This document shows, in pieces, positions 1 to 8,883 of a DNA stretch of 37,168 bases (its first letter is position 1; the number at the start of each line of letters is the position of its first letter). The notes beneath the pieces are model-generated. The model did not search any database. It worked only from the letters and a program-made list of their open reading frames with translations, and was not told where the DNA came from. Source of the stretch: Rhizobiaceae bacterium (lineage in GTDB: Bacteria > Pseudomonadota > Alphaproteobacteria > Rhizobiales > Rhizobiaceae); contig JANQMU010000078.1 in NCBI GenBank assembly GCA_028279875.1, forward strand, positions 1-37,168, written 5' to 3'. The translations under genes and the position numbers were made by a program.

Positions 1-29
1 TGTCCGTCCGACAATACGAATCGATCCAT
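1..29 (-). CDS. IS5-family transposase, N-terminal fragment (partial at window edge)
   Basis: An ATG at 29-27 on the minus strand is preceded by AAAGGAG with a spacing of about seven bases and opens a reading frame MDRFVLSDG that runs off the left edge. These nine residues match what I remember as the typical start of a rhizobial IS5-family transposase (M-x-RFVLSD). Only the start is visible, so catalytic DDE residues cannot be checked. The strong ribosome binding site supports this being a real gene start; the product name is an inference from a very short peptide. Confidence 0.5.
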
Positions 30-96
30 CACAAACTCCTTTCGGAGCTTGAATCATCTTTCGATCAAAAAGGGAATCCTGAATCCCAACAGACCC
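1..96 (-). mobile_element. IS5-like insertion sequence, one terminus only (element continues off the left edge)
   Basis: On the minus strand a candidate terminus begins GGGTCTGTTGGGATTC at position 96 and leads, after about 65 bases, to a well-spaced ribosome binding site and a transposase-like start codon at position 29. This short leader followed by the transposase is the usual IS5-family layout. The bases directly outside the terminus are TA (97-98), consistent with a TA target, but the other end is outside the window, so neither the paired inverted repeat nor the target duplication can be verified. The family call rests on the first residues of the encoded protein and my memory of rhizobial IS5 elements. 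Confidence 0.55.
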
Positions 97-761
97 TAAT
101 CGATCGGCCGGGAATCCTGATCGATGATTTCGGCGCCGATCTTGGTCAGCTGGATCACGGCCTGTGTCCTGCTATCGACGCCGAGCTTCTGCAGGACTGC
201 CGAGACATGGGCCTTGACGGTCGCCTCCGACACGCCCAGTTCATAGGCGATCTGCTTGTTCAGCAGTCCTTCGCCGAGCATGCCCAGAACCCGGCTCTGC
301 TGCGGCGTCAGGGTCTGCAGACGGCTGATCAGTTCGGCCATTTCGGGGTCCTGTTCGGCGCCGAGGTCGAATCCGCGCGGCGTCCAGACATCGCCGTCGA
401 GGACGGCGCGAACCGCATCGCGGATCTCATCGATGCTCGCCGATTTCGAGATGAAGCCGGAGGCGCCGAGATCAAGCGCCCGCCGGATCGTCGACAGATC
501 GTCGGAGGCGGAGACGATCACCACGGGAAGCTCGACATATTCGGCGCGCAGAGAGATCAGGCCGGACAATCCGCTGACGCCGGGCATCGTCAGGTCGAGC
601 AGCATCATGTCGGCTTCCGGATGATCGGCAGCGGCCTTGCGGGCATCGGAGAAATCGCCGGCCTCGACAACCTGCAGCCCATTTTCCATTCCGGCCAGCG
701 CCTGCCGTAGCGCGCCGCGAAACAATGGATGGTCATCGGCAATAATGATCGTCTTCGTCAA
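96..761 (-). CDS. NarL/FixJ-family (LuxR-type) response regulator
   Basis: Cytoplasmic two-component transcription factor. From the start chosen here the protein is 221 residues. The receiver domain (about 4-118) shows the acidic pair D9-D10, the phospho-acceptor D56 in the LLDLTMPG segment, a Ser in VSASDD and a Lys in ISKSA. The C-terminal LuxR-type helix-turn-helix (about 150-212) shows NKQIAYELGVSEATVKAH. A longer frame from 839 exists, but TTG at 761 with GGGAGGGG eight to nine bases upstream begins exactly at the conserved receiver start, so I prefer it. No histidine kinase lies nearby, so it is an orphan here. The receiver start (ADDHPLFRGALRQAL) resembles regulators of the AgmR/ErdR kind linked to carbon metabolism, which is only a recollection. 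The stop codon TAG is made from the adjoining IS terminus, so the last few residues may not be native. Confidence 0.85.
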   Translation of the reverse strand: MTKTIIIADDHPLFRGALRQALAGMENGLQVVEAGDFSDARKAAADHPEADMMLLDLTMPGVSGLSGLISLRAEYVELPVVIVSASDDLSTIRRALDLGASGFISKSASIDEIRDAVRAVLDGDVWTPRGFDLGAEQDPEMAELISRLQTLTPQQSRVLGMLGEGLLNKQIAYELGVSEATVKAHVSAVLQKLGVDSRTQAVIQLTKIGAEIIDQDSRPID

Positions 762-926
762 TTCGAATGTCCCCTCCCAGCGCCGGACGGCGACAGCACC
801 GGGACCAAATGCCCGATGGGCTGCAATGCTGCCGGTCAAGAGCCCGTTCAGGAACAGTATTAGCGATTTGACGCGTCTTTGGCCATAAGAGCCTGCCGCG
901 GAATTGCGGGACCGGTTCGCTTGCGA

Positions 927-1346
927 TCAGGTCTTTTCCGGCAGAGCCTCGCCGGGCTTGTCCTCGCGCAACTCGTTTTCGAATTCCTCGATAACGCCCA
1001 GGAACCGTCGCATCATGTTCTCCATGATGCCCATGGTCCGATCGATTTCATCTTCGCTCGGCAGCCCGTCACCACGGTCTGCAATCTCCGCTTCCAGCCT
1101 GGCGATGCGGTCCTCAAGCAGGCCGATTTCGGCTTCCAGCGCACGCCGGTCGTCTGCGGACATGCGGCAGACGAACTGTTCATCCTGTTGACGGCACAGT
1201 GACATCTCGCCGGTCTGGGTGTCGAGGCGCACGAATCCGTCATCGGCACGCTGCATCACGTAACGGCCATCCTGGGCCAGGGCTACCGCACTGCCGATCG
1301 AGAAAGCCGCAACGCCAGAGACGAGCAGCCCGAAAAAACGGTTCAT
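927..1346 (-). CDS. secreted hypothetical protein with coiled coil
   Basis: Unnamed protein of 139 residues. It starts MNRFFGLLVSG with a hydrophobic stretch ending in AVALAQ, a probable signal peptide cleaved near residue 24, so it is likely periplasmic. A charged helical stretch in the middle (about 70-95, LLEDRIARLEAEIADR) looks like a coiled coil, followed by an acidic C-terminus. I recognise the YVMQRADDGFVRLDTQTG motif as recurrent in small rhizobial exported proteins but know no function. The upstream part of the open frame (to 1460) lacks conserved character; the ATG at 1346 has GGGGAAGAG just ahead and directly precedes the signal sequence. It is encoded on the same strand as the response regulator downstream, about 165 bases from that gene's chosen start. 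Confidence 0.75.
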   Translation of the reverse strand: MNRFFGLLVSGVAAFSIGSAVALAQDGRYVMQRADDGFVRLDTQTGEMSLCRQQDEQFVCRMSADDRRALEAEIGLLEDRIARLEAEIADRGDGLPSEDEIDRTMGIMENMMRRFLGVIEEFENELREDKPGEALPEKT

Positions 1347-1483
1347 TGTCGCTCTTCCCCCATGATTTCTTCGCTTCGGGCGTGTAGATATCGCAAAATC
1401 ATGCCGAAATTGCGATAGGGAACTCCCATTCACCCGCCGCTTGCGGCATCTGTTGAGCACGTCCGACCGTAAAGATCCGTTTC

Positions 1484-1828
1484 ATGGGCATCATCTACAA
1501 AATTGTACCGCGATCCCTCTGGGTGGAGGCGGAAAAAACGGCCGTTTTCGACGGCGCGCCGATCGATCATCAGGACGGATATATCCACTTTTCGACCGCC
1601 GAGCAGGTGGCGGAGACCGCGGCCCTGCATTTTGCCGGACAGGGCGATCTGCTGCTGGTCGCTGTGGACGGCGCCCGATTTGGTGAGGCGCTGAAATATG
1701 AGGCGTCGCGCGGCGGCGATCTTTTTCCGCATCTTTATGCCGCACTGCCCCTCGACGCCGTGTTGTGGGTCAGGCCGATGCCGCTCGGTCCGGACGGCCA
1801 TCATGTGCTGCCGGATCTGAAGGCATGA
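1484..1828 (+). CDS. DUF952 family protein
   Basis: Small 114-residue cytoplasmic protein of the DUF952 family. Visible family features are the start [11 protein letters not shown], the IHFSTAEQV segment at about residues 34-42, and the DAVLWVRP segment near the C-terminus. The biochemical function is unknown. Its stop codon overlaps the pyrD start (ATGA at 1825-1828), so the two are translationally coupled. This adjacency is common in Rhizobiales as far as I recall and suggests co-expression rather than a proven shared pathway. Confidence 0.85.
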   Translation: MGIIYKIVPRSLWVEAEKTAVFDGAPIDHQDGYIHFSTAEQVAETAALHFAGQGDLLLVAVDGARFGEALKYEASRGGDLFPHLYAALPLDAVLWVRPMPLGPDGHHVLPDLKA

Positions 1829-2916
1829 GGAAACTGCTTCGGCAGGCCCTGTTCGCCCTGGAGCCGGAGACCGCCCACCGGCTTGCCATCACGGCGCTGC
1901 GCTCGGGTCTCCTGCCATCTTGTCCGGCCGCCGGCGACACGAGGCTGGCGGTACAGGTCGCCGGGCTGGAGTTCGCCAATCCCGTCGGCATCGCCGCCGG
2001 CTTCGACAAGAATGCCGAGGTGCCGGACGCGATATTGCGGCTTGGTTTCGGCTTTACGGAAATCGGCTCGGTGACGCCTCTGCCGCAGCCCGGCAACCCC
2101 AGACAGCGCATCTTCCGCCTTGCCGAGGACCGCGCCGTCATCAACCGTCTCGGTTTCAACAATGAGGGTCATCAGGCCGTCCTCGCGCGGCTGCGCCGGC
2201 GCGTGCGGCAACCGGGACAGCCGGTGGGGGTCAATGTCGGTGCCAACAAGGATGCCGAGGACCGAATCGCGGACTATGCGCGCGGCATCGACGTCTTCTA
2301 TGACGTCGCCGATTATTTCACGGTCAATGTCTCGTCCCCCAATACGCCCGGCCTGCGCGATCTGCATGCGCGGGACAATCTGGCGATGCTCATGGAGGCC
2401 GTGTTCGGAGCGCGGGACAAGCAGGCCGCGGCGGGCAAGACCAGCCGGCCGATCTTCCTGAAAATCTCGCCCGATCTCGGCGAAGACGAGATGGACGAAC
2501 TCTGCGAGGAGGTGCAACGGCACCCGCTGGACGGTCTCGCCGTCTCCAACACGACCCTGTCACGGGCCGGGCTGAAAAGCCGGCATGCGCCGCAGGCCGG
2601 CGGCCTCTCCGGCCGGCCGCTGTTCGAGCGCTCGACGGCCGTGCTGGCGAAAATCCGGCGCCGGGTGGGCCCGGCAACAGCACTGATCGGCATCGGTGGC
2701 ATCGACAGCGGCGAGACGGCGCTTGAAAAAATCCGCGCCGGGGCGGATCTGGTGCAGCTTTATACCGGCTTCGTCTACGAGGGTCCGGGTCTGCCGCGCA
2801 AAGTGCTGTCGGAGCTTTCGACACTGGTCGAACGGGAGGGCGTCTCGTCCATCGCAGATCTGCGCGATACACGGGTCGATTTCTGGGCGGCTAAGGCGCA
2901 TCCCGAAGGAACGTGA
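1825..2916 (+). CDS. pyrD: dihydroorotate dehydrogenase (quinone), class 2
   Basis: Oxidises dihydroorotate to orotate in pyrimidine synthesis, using FMN and passing electrons to membrane quinone. The 363-residue length fits class 2 enzymes. The N-terminal amphipathic part ([18 protein letters not shown]) is the quinone-side membrane anchor. Signature segments include [44 protein letters not shown] with the class 2 catalytic serine, [13 protein letters not shown] and the C-terminal FMN-phosphate loop IGIGGIDSG. The ATG at 1825 overlaps the stop of the DUF952 gene and gives the normal family N-terminus; the longer open frame from 1765 is an upstream extension. The 3' end overlaps the convergent MATE gene by 26 bases. 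Confidence 0.97.
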   Translation: MRKLLRQALFALEPETAHRLAITALRSGLLPSCPAAGDTRLAVQVAGLEFANPVGIAAGFDKNAEVPDAILRLGFGFTEIGSVTPLPQPGNPRQRIFRLAEDRAVINRLGFNNEGHQAVLARLRRRVRQPGQPVGVNVGANKDAEDRIADYARGIDVFYDVADYFTVNVSSPNTPGLRDLHARDNLAMLMEAVFGARDKQAAAGKTSRPIFLKISPDLGEDEMDELCEEVQRHPLDGLAVSNTTLSRAGLKSRHAPQAGGLSGRPLFERSTAVLAKIRRRVGPATALIGIGGIDSGETALEKIRAGADLVQLYTGFVYEGPGLPRKVLSELSTLVEREGVSSIADLRDTRVDFWAAKAHPEGT

Positions 2917-4270
2917 ACACCGCTTCGGCGCGCCGTCCCAAAATGGCGTAGAGGGTGACGCCGCGTGCTCCCAGGAAGGCGAGCAGCGCCAGCCACAGGC
3001 CGTGATTTCCGAGGACCGGCACCAGCGCCCAGGCGAGCAGGGCGAACAAGGCGAGCGAGGCCAGCATCATGTTGCGCATGTCGCCCGACCAGGTCGCGCC
3101 GATGAAAACGCCGTCCATCTGAAAGGCCAGCACGCCGAAAAGCGCGGTCAGCGCCGCCCAGACGATATAGTCGCGCGCCGTGGTCCGCACCTCCGGTGAG
3201 GTGGTCAGGAAATCGACCACCGCCGGACCGAACAGCAGGAAGAATGCTGTCGTGAAACCGGCAAGGCAAAACCCCCACAACAAAGTGAGGCGCACCGAAC
3301 GATCGAAGGCCGGGCGGTATCGGGCACCGAGAGCACGGCCGGCCAGTTGTTCGGCAGCAGAGGCAAAGCCGTCCAGATAGTAGCCGGCAACCAGAAAGAA
3401 ATTCATCAGAACGGCATTGGCCGCCAGGGTGACGGCACCGAATTGCCCGCCCTGGCGCACGAACAAGGCGAAGGCGACCAACAGCGCGATCGATCGGATC
3501 ATGATGTCGCGGTTGAGCGACATCAGCGCCAGCATGGCCGGCCTGTTGAAAATGCCCGACCATGTCGGCGCCCTCGCCCGATCGGTCGTCATCCGGACGA
3601 AGATGAAACCGGCGATCAGGCCGAGGCATTCGCCGGTCACGGTCGCCCAGGCAACGCCGGCAATGCCCCAGCCGAAATGGAGCCCGAACAGGATCGAGAG
3701 AACAATATTGGTGCCGTTGATCAGAACCTGCAGCAACAGGCCCGCCATGCCCTGCCCGCGCCCGAGGACAAAGCCGAGAATGGCGAAATTGGCGAGGCCG
3801 GCCGGGGCCGAAACCATGCGGATGGAGGCGTAGATCACCGTCGCTTCGCTCACCGCCGCGCCGGTGTCCATGGCCCAGACACCGAGTTGGATAATGAGCG
3901 GTGACAGGATCAACACGGCACTGCCGCTGGCAAGGCCGATGATCAGCGAACGCCAGAAGACGGCCTGTTGCTCGGTGACGTCGTTGCGTCCGAAAGCCTG
4001 GGCCACGAGGCCGGTGGTGGCGGACCGCAGAAAATTGAACGTCGCAAACACCAGATCGAAGATGATGGCGCCGACCGCCAGCCCGCCGATCAGCGCCGGA
4101 TCGCCCAGCCGGCCGACAACGGCCATGTCGACAATGCCCAGCAACGGCGTCGTGATATAGGCCAGCGTCATCGGAACGGCGATCGACAGAACCAGCCGGT
4201 GGGTCACCGTGAATGGCCGCTGCTCCACATCGCCGACGGAAGTCGTGTCAGCAAAATCCGTTTTTGACAT
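2891..4270 (-). CDS. MATE-family efflux transporter, DinF-like
   Basis: Inner-membrane multidrug or toxin exporter driven by an ion gradient. The 459-residue protein is strongly hydrophobic with about twelve membrane segments in two MatE halves. The first half carries [29 protein letters not shown] and the second [12 protein letters not shown] and an [25 protein letters not shown] stretch, which is typical of the DinF branch. The start ATG at 4270 has only a weak ribosome binding site. The gene is transcribed toward pyrD and the coding ends overlap. Substrate cannot be told from sequence; the family includes exporters of drugs, oxidised compounds and siderophores. No regulator lies next to it. 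Confidence 0.92.
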   Translation of the reverse strand: MSKTDFADTTSVGDVEQRPFTVTHRLVLSIAVPMTLAYITTPLLGIVDMAVVGRLGDPALIGGLAVGAIIFDLVFATFNFLRSATTGLVAQAFGRNDVTEQQAVFWRSLIIGLASGSAVLILSPLIIQLGVWAMDTGAAVSEATVIYASIRMVSAPAGLANFAILGFVLGRGQGMAGLLLQVLINGTNIVLSILFGLHFGWGIAGVAWATVTGECLGLIAGFIFVRMTTDRARAPTWSGIFNRPAMLALMSLNRDIMIRSIALLVAFALFVRQGGQFGAVTLAANAVLMNFFLVAGYYLDGFASAAEQLAGRALGARYRPAFDRSVRLTLLWGFCLAGFTTAFFLLFGPAVVDFLTTSPEVRTTARDYIVWAALTALFGVLAFQMDGVFIGATWSGDMRNMMLASLALFALLAWALVPVLGNHGLWLALLAFLGARGVTLYAILGRRAEAVFTFLRDAP

Positions 4271-4345
4271 GAAGCGGGCCTGTTTCCGGGATGCAACGCA
4301 ATATCGACCGGCGAATTTCAGCGTGCCGGAACGCTGTCCGGATTT

Positions 4346-4612
4346 CTACCGCCGATAGCTCAGTATCCGCAAGACCAGGAAGACGGGCACGACGATCACG
4401 GCACCGAGGACCAGGTAGTCGCCGAAGCGGCCGAGTGCTGCAAATCCGAGATTCCAGACATTCACCAGAAAGTCCCGCACCGCATAGACAATATCCATCG
4501 GATACCAGTGAAACGCACTCATGACGGCGCCGACGATGAAGGAAATCACCACCAGCTTGACCAGCGTGCGCCCCGGCGTGTCGCCCAGAAATCGCGTCAA
4601 TTTACCGGACAT
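4346..4612 (-). CDS. small integral membrane protein, DUF6460-like
   Basis: 88-residue protein hidden at the 3' end of a very long antisense open frame. It starts MSGKLTRFLGDTPGRTLVKL, then shows two hydrophobic segments at roughly residues 17-35 (VKLVVISFIVGAVMSAF) and 65-84 (YLVLGAVIVVPVFLVLRIL), so it should span the inner membrane twice. The ATG at 4612 has GGAGAA seven bases upstream, which decides the start. I recall similar rhizobial proteins annotated as DUF6460; no function is known. It diverges from the helicase gene, and the 159 bases between them must hold both promoters. Confidence 0.8.
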   Translation of the reverse strand: MSGKLTRFLGDTPGRTLVKLVVISFIVGAVMSAFHWYPMDIVYAVRDFLVNVWNLGFAALGRFGDYLVLGAVIVVPVFLVLRILSYRR

Positions 4613-4771
4613 GCAGCCATTCTCCGTGAATCGGTTCGTCCATAGGTAATATGTCATCCCACAAGGTTCAACGCGTGCCGCTCGCAAGGCCGGCCGCCTG
4701 GCGAATGATGAACAGAAAAGCCGGTCGCGCGACTGTTCGGCCACAGGATTGGCATTTGTCGCGCCAGCGAC

Positions 4772-7345
4772 ATGGTTTACCCTTTGCCGGTGAGCGATGA
4801 TTCTGAAAAAGAACGCCAACCGGATCTGCCCGAACCGTTCAGCGGCTGGTTCCGGCAGCGCCAGTGGACGCCGCGGCGGCATCAGCTGCAATTGCTCGAC
4901 ATGGCGCAGGCCGGTCAGTCGTCTTTGCTGATCGCGCCGACCGGGGCCGGCAAGACGCTTGCCGGGTTCCTGCCGTCGCTGGTCGATCTGAGCGCGCCGC
5001 GGCCACGGCGAAAGCCCGGCGCGGCGCGGGCTTCGGCGCGGCGCGGCATCCATACGCTCTATGTCTCGCCACTGAAGGCGCTGGCGGTGGATATCGAGCG
5101 CAACCTCGCCAGACCCGTCGAGGAAATGGCGTTGCCGCTGCGCATCGAGACGCGCACCGGTGACACGCCGCAGCACAAGCGCCAGCGGCAAAAGCGCGAC
5201 CCGCCGGATATCCTTCTGACCACGCCCGAACAGATCGCACTGCTGATCGCCAGCCGCGAGGCGCCGCTGCTGTTCGACGGGCTGCGCTATGTCATCTTCG
5301 ACGAACTGCACTCGCTGGTCACGTCGAAGCGCGGACACCTGCTGTCGCTCGGCCTGGCGCGGCTTCGCCGGCACCGGCCGCAACTGCAGACGATAGGCCT
5401 TTCGGCCACCGTCGCCGAACCAGCGGCGCTGCAGACCTGGCTGGTGCCGCAGGACGGAGCGAAAGAGGCCAAACTTTCGCGGTGCATCCAGGTCGATGGC
5501 GGCGCCAAACCGCAGATCCACATCCTCGAAACCGATGAACGGGTGCCCTGGTCGGGCCATTCGGCGCGCTATGCCATCCCCGATGTCTATGAAGCCATCA
5601 AGCAACACCGGACGACCTTGCTCTTCGTCAATACGCGAAGCCAGGCCGAATTGCTGTTTCAGGAGCTGTGGCGGATCAATGAGGACGATCTGCCGATCGC
5701 CCTGCATCACGGCTCGCTCGATGCCAGCCAGCGGCGCAGGGTGGAGGCGGCGATGGCCGCCAACCGCCTGCGCGCCGTCGTCGCCACGTCGACGCTCGAT
5801 CTCGGGATCGACTGGGGCGATGTCGATCTGGTCGTCCATGTCGGTGCGCCCAAGGGTGCCAGCCGGCTGGCGCAGCGCATCGGCCGCTCGAACCACCGCA
5901 TGGACGAACCGAGCCAGGCGATCCTTGTTCCCGCCAATCGTTTCGAAGTGCTGGAATGCCGGGCGGCGCTGGACGCCAATTATCTCGGCGCACAGGACAC
6001 GCCGCCCGTCGGCGAGGGAACCTATGATGTGCTCGCCCAGCATATTCTCGGCATGGCCTGCGCCGAACCCTTTGTTGCCGACGATCTTTACGGCGAGATC
6101 ACGACGGCGTCGCCCTATGCGAGCCTGGAACGGGCGCAGTTCGACCGGGTCCTGGATTTCGTCGCCACCGGCGGCTATGCACTCAAGACCTATGACCGCT
6201 ACGCGCGGATTCGGCTGACGAAGGACGGCACATGGCGGGTCAGCAATCCGCGCATCGCCCAGCAATACCGGCTCAATATTGGCACGATCATCGAAGCGCC
6301 GGAGCTGAAAATCAGGCTCACGAGGCACCGCGGGCGGGGCGCCAATGTGCGCGGCGGTCCGGTCCTCGGCAAGATCGAGGAAAGCTTTGTCGAAATGCTG
6401 TCGCCGGGCGACACGTTTCTCTTCGCCGGCAAGGTCCTGCGTTTCGAGGGCATCCGGGAAAATGACTGCATCGTCTCGAAAGGCGGGACGGGCAGTCCGA
6501 AAATCCCGGCCTATGCGGGCGGAAAGTTCCCCCTGTCGACCTATCTGGCCGATCAGGTGCGATCGATGCTGGCCGAGCCGGAGCGCTGGGGTGCCCTGCC
6601 CGACCAGGTGCGCGAATGGCTGGAAATCCAGAAACTGAAATCGGTCCTGCCGTCGCGCACCGACCTGCTGGTCGAGACCTTTCCCAATGCCGGTCGCTAT
6701 TACATGGTGACCTATCCGTTCGAGGGCCGGCTGGCCCATCAGACCCTCGGCATGCTGCTGACGCGCCGGCTGGAGCGCGCCCGGGCGCGGCCGCTCGGCT
6801 TCGTCGCCACCGATTATGCCATGGCCATCTGGGGCCTGCGCGATATGGGGCTGATGTTCGAGCGCGGCGACCTGTCGCTCGCCACTTTGTTCGATGAGGA
6901 CATGCTGGGCGACGATCTCGAGGCCTGGCTCGCCGAATCGTGGATGCTGAAAAGGACCTTCCGCAATTGTGCGCTGATCTCCGGGCTGATCGAGCGGCGC
7001 CATCCGGGCCAGGAAAAGACCGGCCGGCAGGTCACGGTGTCGGCCGATCTGATCTATGACGTGCTGCGCAGCCATGAGCCCGATCACATTCTCTTGCAGG
7101 CGACGCGCAATGATGCCGCCAGCGGGTTGCTGGATATTCGCCGGCTGGCCGATATGCTGTTGCGGATCAAGGGGCGAATCAGGTTGAATCGGCTCGATCA
7201 GATTTCACCGCTTGCCGTTCCCATCATGCTGGAGATCGGCAAGGAACCGGTGGTCGGCGAAGCGCAGGACGATATCCTGGCCGAGGCCGCCGACACCATT
7301 ATCGCCGAGGCGATGGGGACCATGGAGGGGAACGCCCGGGAATGA
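4772..7345 (+). CDS. ligase-associated DNA damage response DEXH-box helicase (Lhr-like)
   Basis: ATP-dependent superfamily 2 helicase of the Lhr core type, expected to translocate on single-stranded DNA during repair. The 857-residue length fits the 'ligase-associated' subfamily. Motifs in order are the Q-like RRHQLQLL, Walker A APTGAGKT (about 56-63), the DEXH box FDELHSL, GLSATV (motif III), VNTRSQAE, STLDLGIDWG and QRIGRSNHR (motif VI), followed by the winged-helix and beta-barrel Lhr core with GRGANVRGGPVLGKIEE. The first ATG (4772) lacks an obvious ribosome binding site; GTG at 4790 is an alternative. The stop overlaps the start of pdeM (ATGA), and this helicase-phosphoesterase pairing is the hallmark of the system. 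The usual DNA ligase and exonuclease partners are not in the window. Confidence 0.93.
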   Translation: MVYPLPVSDDSEKERQPDLPEPFSGWFRQRQWTPRRHQLQLLDMAQAGQSSLLIAPTGAGKTLAGFLPSLVDLSAPRPRRKPGAARASARRGIHTLYVSPLKALAVDIERNLARPVEEMALPLRIETRTGDTPQHKRQRQKRDPPDILLTTPEQIALLIASREAPLLFDGLRYVIFDELHSLVTSKRGHLLSLGLARLRRHRPQLQTIGLSATVAEPAALQTWLVPQDGAKEAKLSRCIQVDGGAKPQIHILETDERVPWSGHSARYAIPDVYEAIKQHRTTLLFVNTRSQAELLFQELWRINEDDLPIALHHGSLDASQRRRVEAAMAANRLRAVVATSTLDLGIDWGDVDLVVHVGAPKGASRLAQRIGRSNHRMDEPSQAILVPANRFEVLECRAALDANYLGAQDTPPVGEGTYDVLAQHILGMACAEPFVADDLYGEITTASPYASLERAQFDRVLDFVATGGYALKTYDRYARIRLTKDGTWRVSNPRIAQQYRLNIGTIIEAPELKIRLTRHRGRGANVRGGPVLGKIEESFVEMLSPGDTFLFAGKVLRFEGIRENDCIVSKGGTGSPKIPAYAGGKFPLSTYLADQVRSMLAEPERWGALPDQVREWLEIQKLKSVLPSRTDLLVETFPNAGRYYMVTYPFEGRLAHQTLGMLLTRRLERARARPLGFVATDYAMAIWGLRDMGLMFERGDLSLATLFDEDMLGDDLEAWLAESWMLKRTFRNCALISGLIERRHPGQEKTGRQVTVSADLIYDVLRSHEPDHILLQATRNDAASGLLDIRRLADMLLRIKGRIRLNRLDQISPLAVPIMLEIGKEPVVGEAQDDILAEAADTIIAEAMGTMEGNARE

Positions 7346-8073
7346 ACAGGATGAATGCGGCCCTGGCGATGACCGAGGAGATGACGATCCTGACCGCCAC
7401 CATCGAGATCGCCGGCGTCGAGGCGGTTTGTGACCCGCTCGGCGCGCTTTATCTGCCCGGCAGCCGGACCCTCGTCGTCTCAGACCTGCATCTGGAAAAA
7501 GGCGCCGCTTTCGCGCGGCGCGGATCGATGCTGCCGCCTTACGACACGGCACTGACGCTGCAATTGCTGGACATGGTGATCGACCGCACCCGCCCGGCGC
7601 GGGTGATCAGCCTGGGAGACAGTTTTCACGACCGGCATGGTGCTGCCGGCCTGCCGGATGCGTGCGACCGTCAGCTGAGAGCCCTGATGTCCGGACGGGA
7701 GTGGTTCTGGATCGCCGGCAATCACGACCCGGACCAGCCCGGCGACCTCGACGGGCACTGTGTGCAGGAGCTGCAGTTCGACGGGCTGCGTTTTCGCCAC
7801 GAGCCGTCGGCCGACCGCGAGGCGGCCCATGGCGAGATCGCCGGTCACCTGCATCCGGCGGCACGCGTTGTGCGACGCAGCAAGGGCGTGCGGCGGCCCT
7901 GTTTCGCGACCGACGGGACACGGGCCATCCTGCCCTCCTTCGGCGTGATGACCGGCGGCCTGAACCTGCGCCATGGCGCATTTGACGGCCTGTTCGACCG
8001 TAAAAGCCTGACCGCCCATCTCCTGGGCCGCGAACGCATCTACTCGGTGCCGTTCGGCCGGCTGATCGGATAG
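7342..8073 (+). CDS. pdeM: ligase-associated DNA damage response endonuclease PdeM
   Basis: Calcineurin-like metallophosphoesterase expected to act as a DNA nuclease or phosphodiesterase with two metal ions. The 243-residue frame holds the full motif set: SDLHLEKG (D-x-H), LGDSFHDRHG (GD-x3-D), AGNHDPDQ (GNHD), and GEIAGHLHPAARV (GH-x-H). The start ATG overlaps the helicase stop, so translation is coupled; internal ATGs a few codons later (7351 region or the MTEEMTIL segment) could also serve. The family is known from four-gene sets with a ligase, an exonuclease and the Lhr-like helicase; only helicase and PdeM are present here. The gene converges on the TIGR02186 gene with 25 bases between. 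Confidence 0.92.
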   Translation: MNRMNAALAMTEEMTILTATIEIAGVEAVCDPLGALYLPGSRTLVVSDLHLEKGAAFARRGSMLPPYDTALTLQLLDMVIDRTRPARVISLGDSFHDRHGAAGLPDACDRQLRALMSGREWFWIAGNHDPDQPGDLDGHCVQELQFDGLRFRHEPSADREAAHGEIAGHLHPAARVVRRSKGVRRPCFATDGTRAILPSFGVMTGGLNLRHGAFDGLFDRKSLTAHLLGRERIYSVPFGRLIG

Positions 8074-8098
8074 AGTATTCCGGGCGGCGCGGGCAGGT

Positions 8099-8881
8099 TC
8101 AATCCCTGCGGAACATGACGCTTGCGGCCCAGCCCGTGAACATCGCCAGCGCAACGGCCAGAAGGCCGTAGAGGAAAGACTGTTCGTGGGCGAGTTCGAA
8201 GACGAACTGCTCGGCGCCGGTCTTGACCACCCGCAGCGTCAATTGCCGTTCCATGACGAATTCATTGTTCTTGAACAGGAACGCCCGCAATTTGTGCTGC
8301 CCGACCGGCACATTGGCCGGCAGCCGGATGGTGGCCCGAAACAGGCTCGAACTGACGAATTCAACGCCCACCGGCTCGCTCTGATAAAGCCCCTCATCGA
8401 CCTTCAGGCGCAACAGCGCCTCGCGAAATTCCGGCACCCGGCTGCCGTCGCCCACCCGTCCCGAGGGCAACAGGTGGATATGTTCAATGCCTATGGTCCG
8501 GCCGCTCAGCTCGATTTCCTTGGCGATGCGGTCGATCGGCAGGGTGCTGGACAGGGAATAGGACACCGGCACCGGCTCGAAGCGCATGGAAAAACGGTTG
8601 ATCCAGATGCCGAAGACGCGCTCCTTCTTGCGCACGATGGTCTCGCGCGCCGGTCCCTCGAGGGCGACGATGATATCGTACTGGCCGAGTTCCAGGAGAA
8701 ACCGGTCGGCATTGTCGAGGGCGCCGAATACCGTCAGATCGGCGCCGGTGAAATTCGCGGTGATGGCGATCTCATTGGTCGAGATGCCGATATCGAGGCT
8801 CTCATTCAAAGCGCGCGCCGACGATGCCGTGGCCAGAAAGACCATAAGGGCGGCGGCGATATGTCTGACAATCCGCAGCAT
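8099..8881 (-). CDS. TIGR02186-family membrane-anchored periplasmic protein
   Basis: 260-residue protein with an N-terminal signal sequence (MLRIVRHIAAALMVFLATASSARA), a periplasmic beta-rich body and a single C-terminal membrane span (about 235-255, FLYGLLAVALAMFTGWAASVMF) ending in RRD. The body starts ESLDIGISTNEIAITANFTGADLTVFGA, which I recognise as the alphaproteobacterial TIGR02186 / Alph_Pro_TM family. Function is unknown. It is encoded directly after a TauE/SafE permease on the same strand with essentially no gap, a recurring arrangement. A TTG six bases earlier (8887) would overlap the permease stop; the ATG at 8881 gives a cleaner signal peptide and I prefer it. Confidence 0.87.
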   Translation of the reverse strand: MLRIVRHIAAALMVFLATASSARALNESLDIGISTNEIAITANFTGADLTVFGALDNADRFLLELGQYDIIVALEGPARETIVRKKERVFGIWINRFSMRFEPVPVSYSLSSTLPIDRIAKEIELSGRTIGIEHIHLLPSGRVGDGSRVPEFREALLRLKVDEGLYQSEPVGVEFVSSSLFRATIRLPANVPVGQHKLRAFLFKNNEFVMERQLTLRVVKTGAEQFVFELAHEQSFLYGLLAVALAMFTGWAASVMFRRD

Positions 8882-8883
8882 GG

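Noticed and set aside
4346..7087. A 913-codon open frame on the minus strand across the whole helicase gene.
   Set aside because: It is Arg/Gln/His-rich without domain character over the helicase part and is the mirror of a GC-rich coding frame. Only its last 89 codons, with their own ribosome binding site, form a believable gene.
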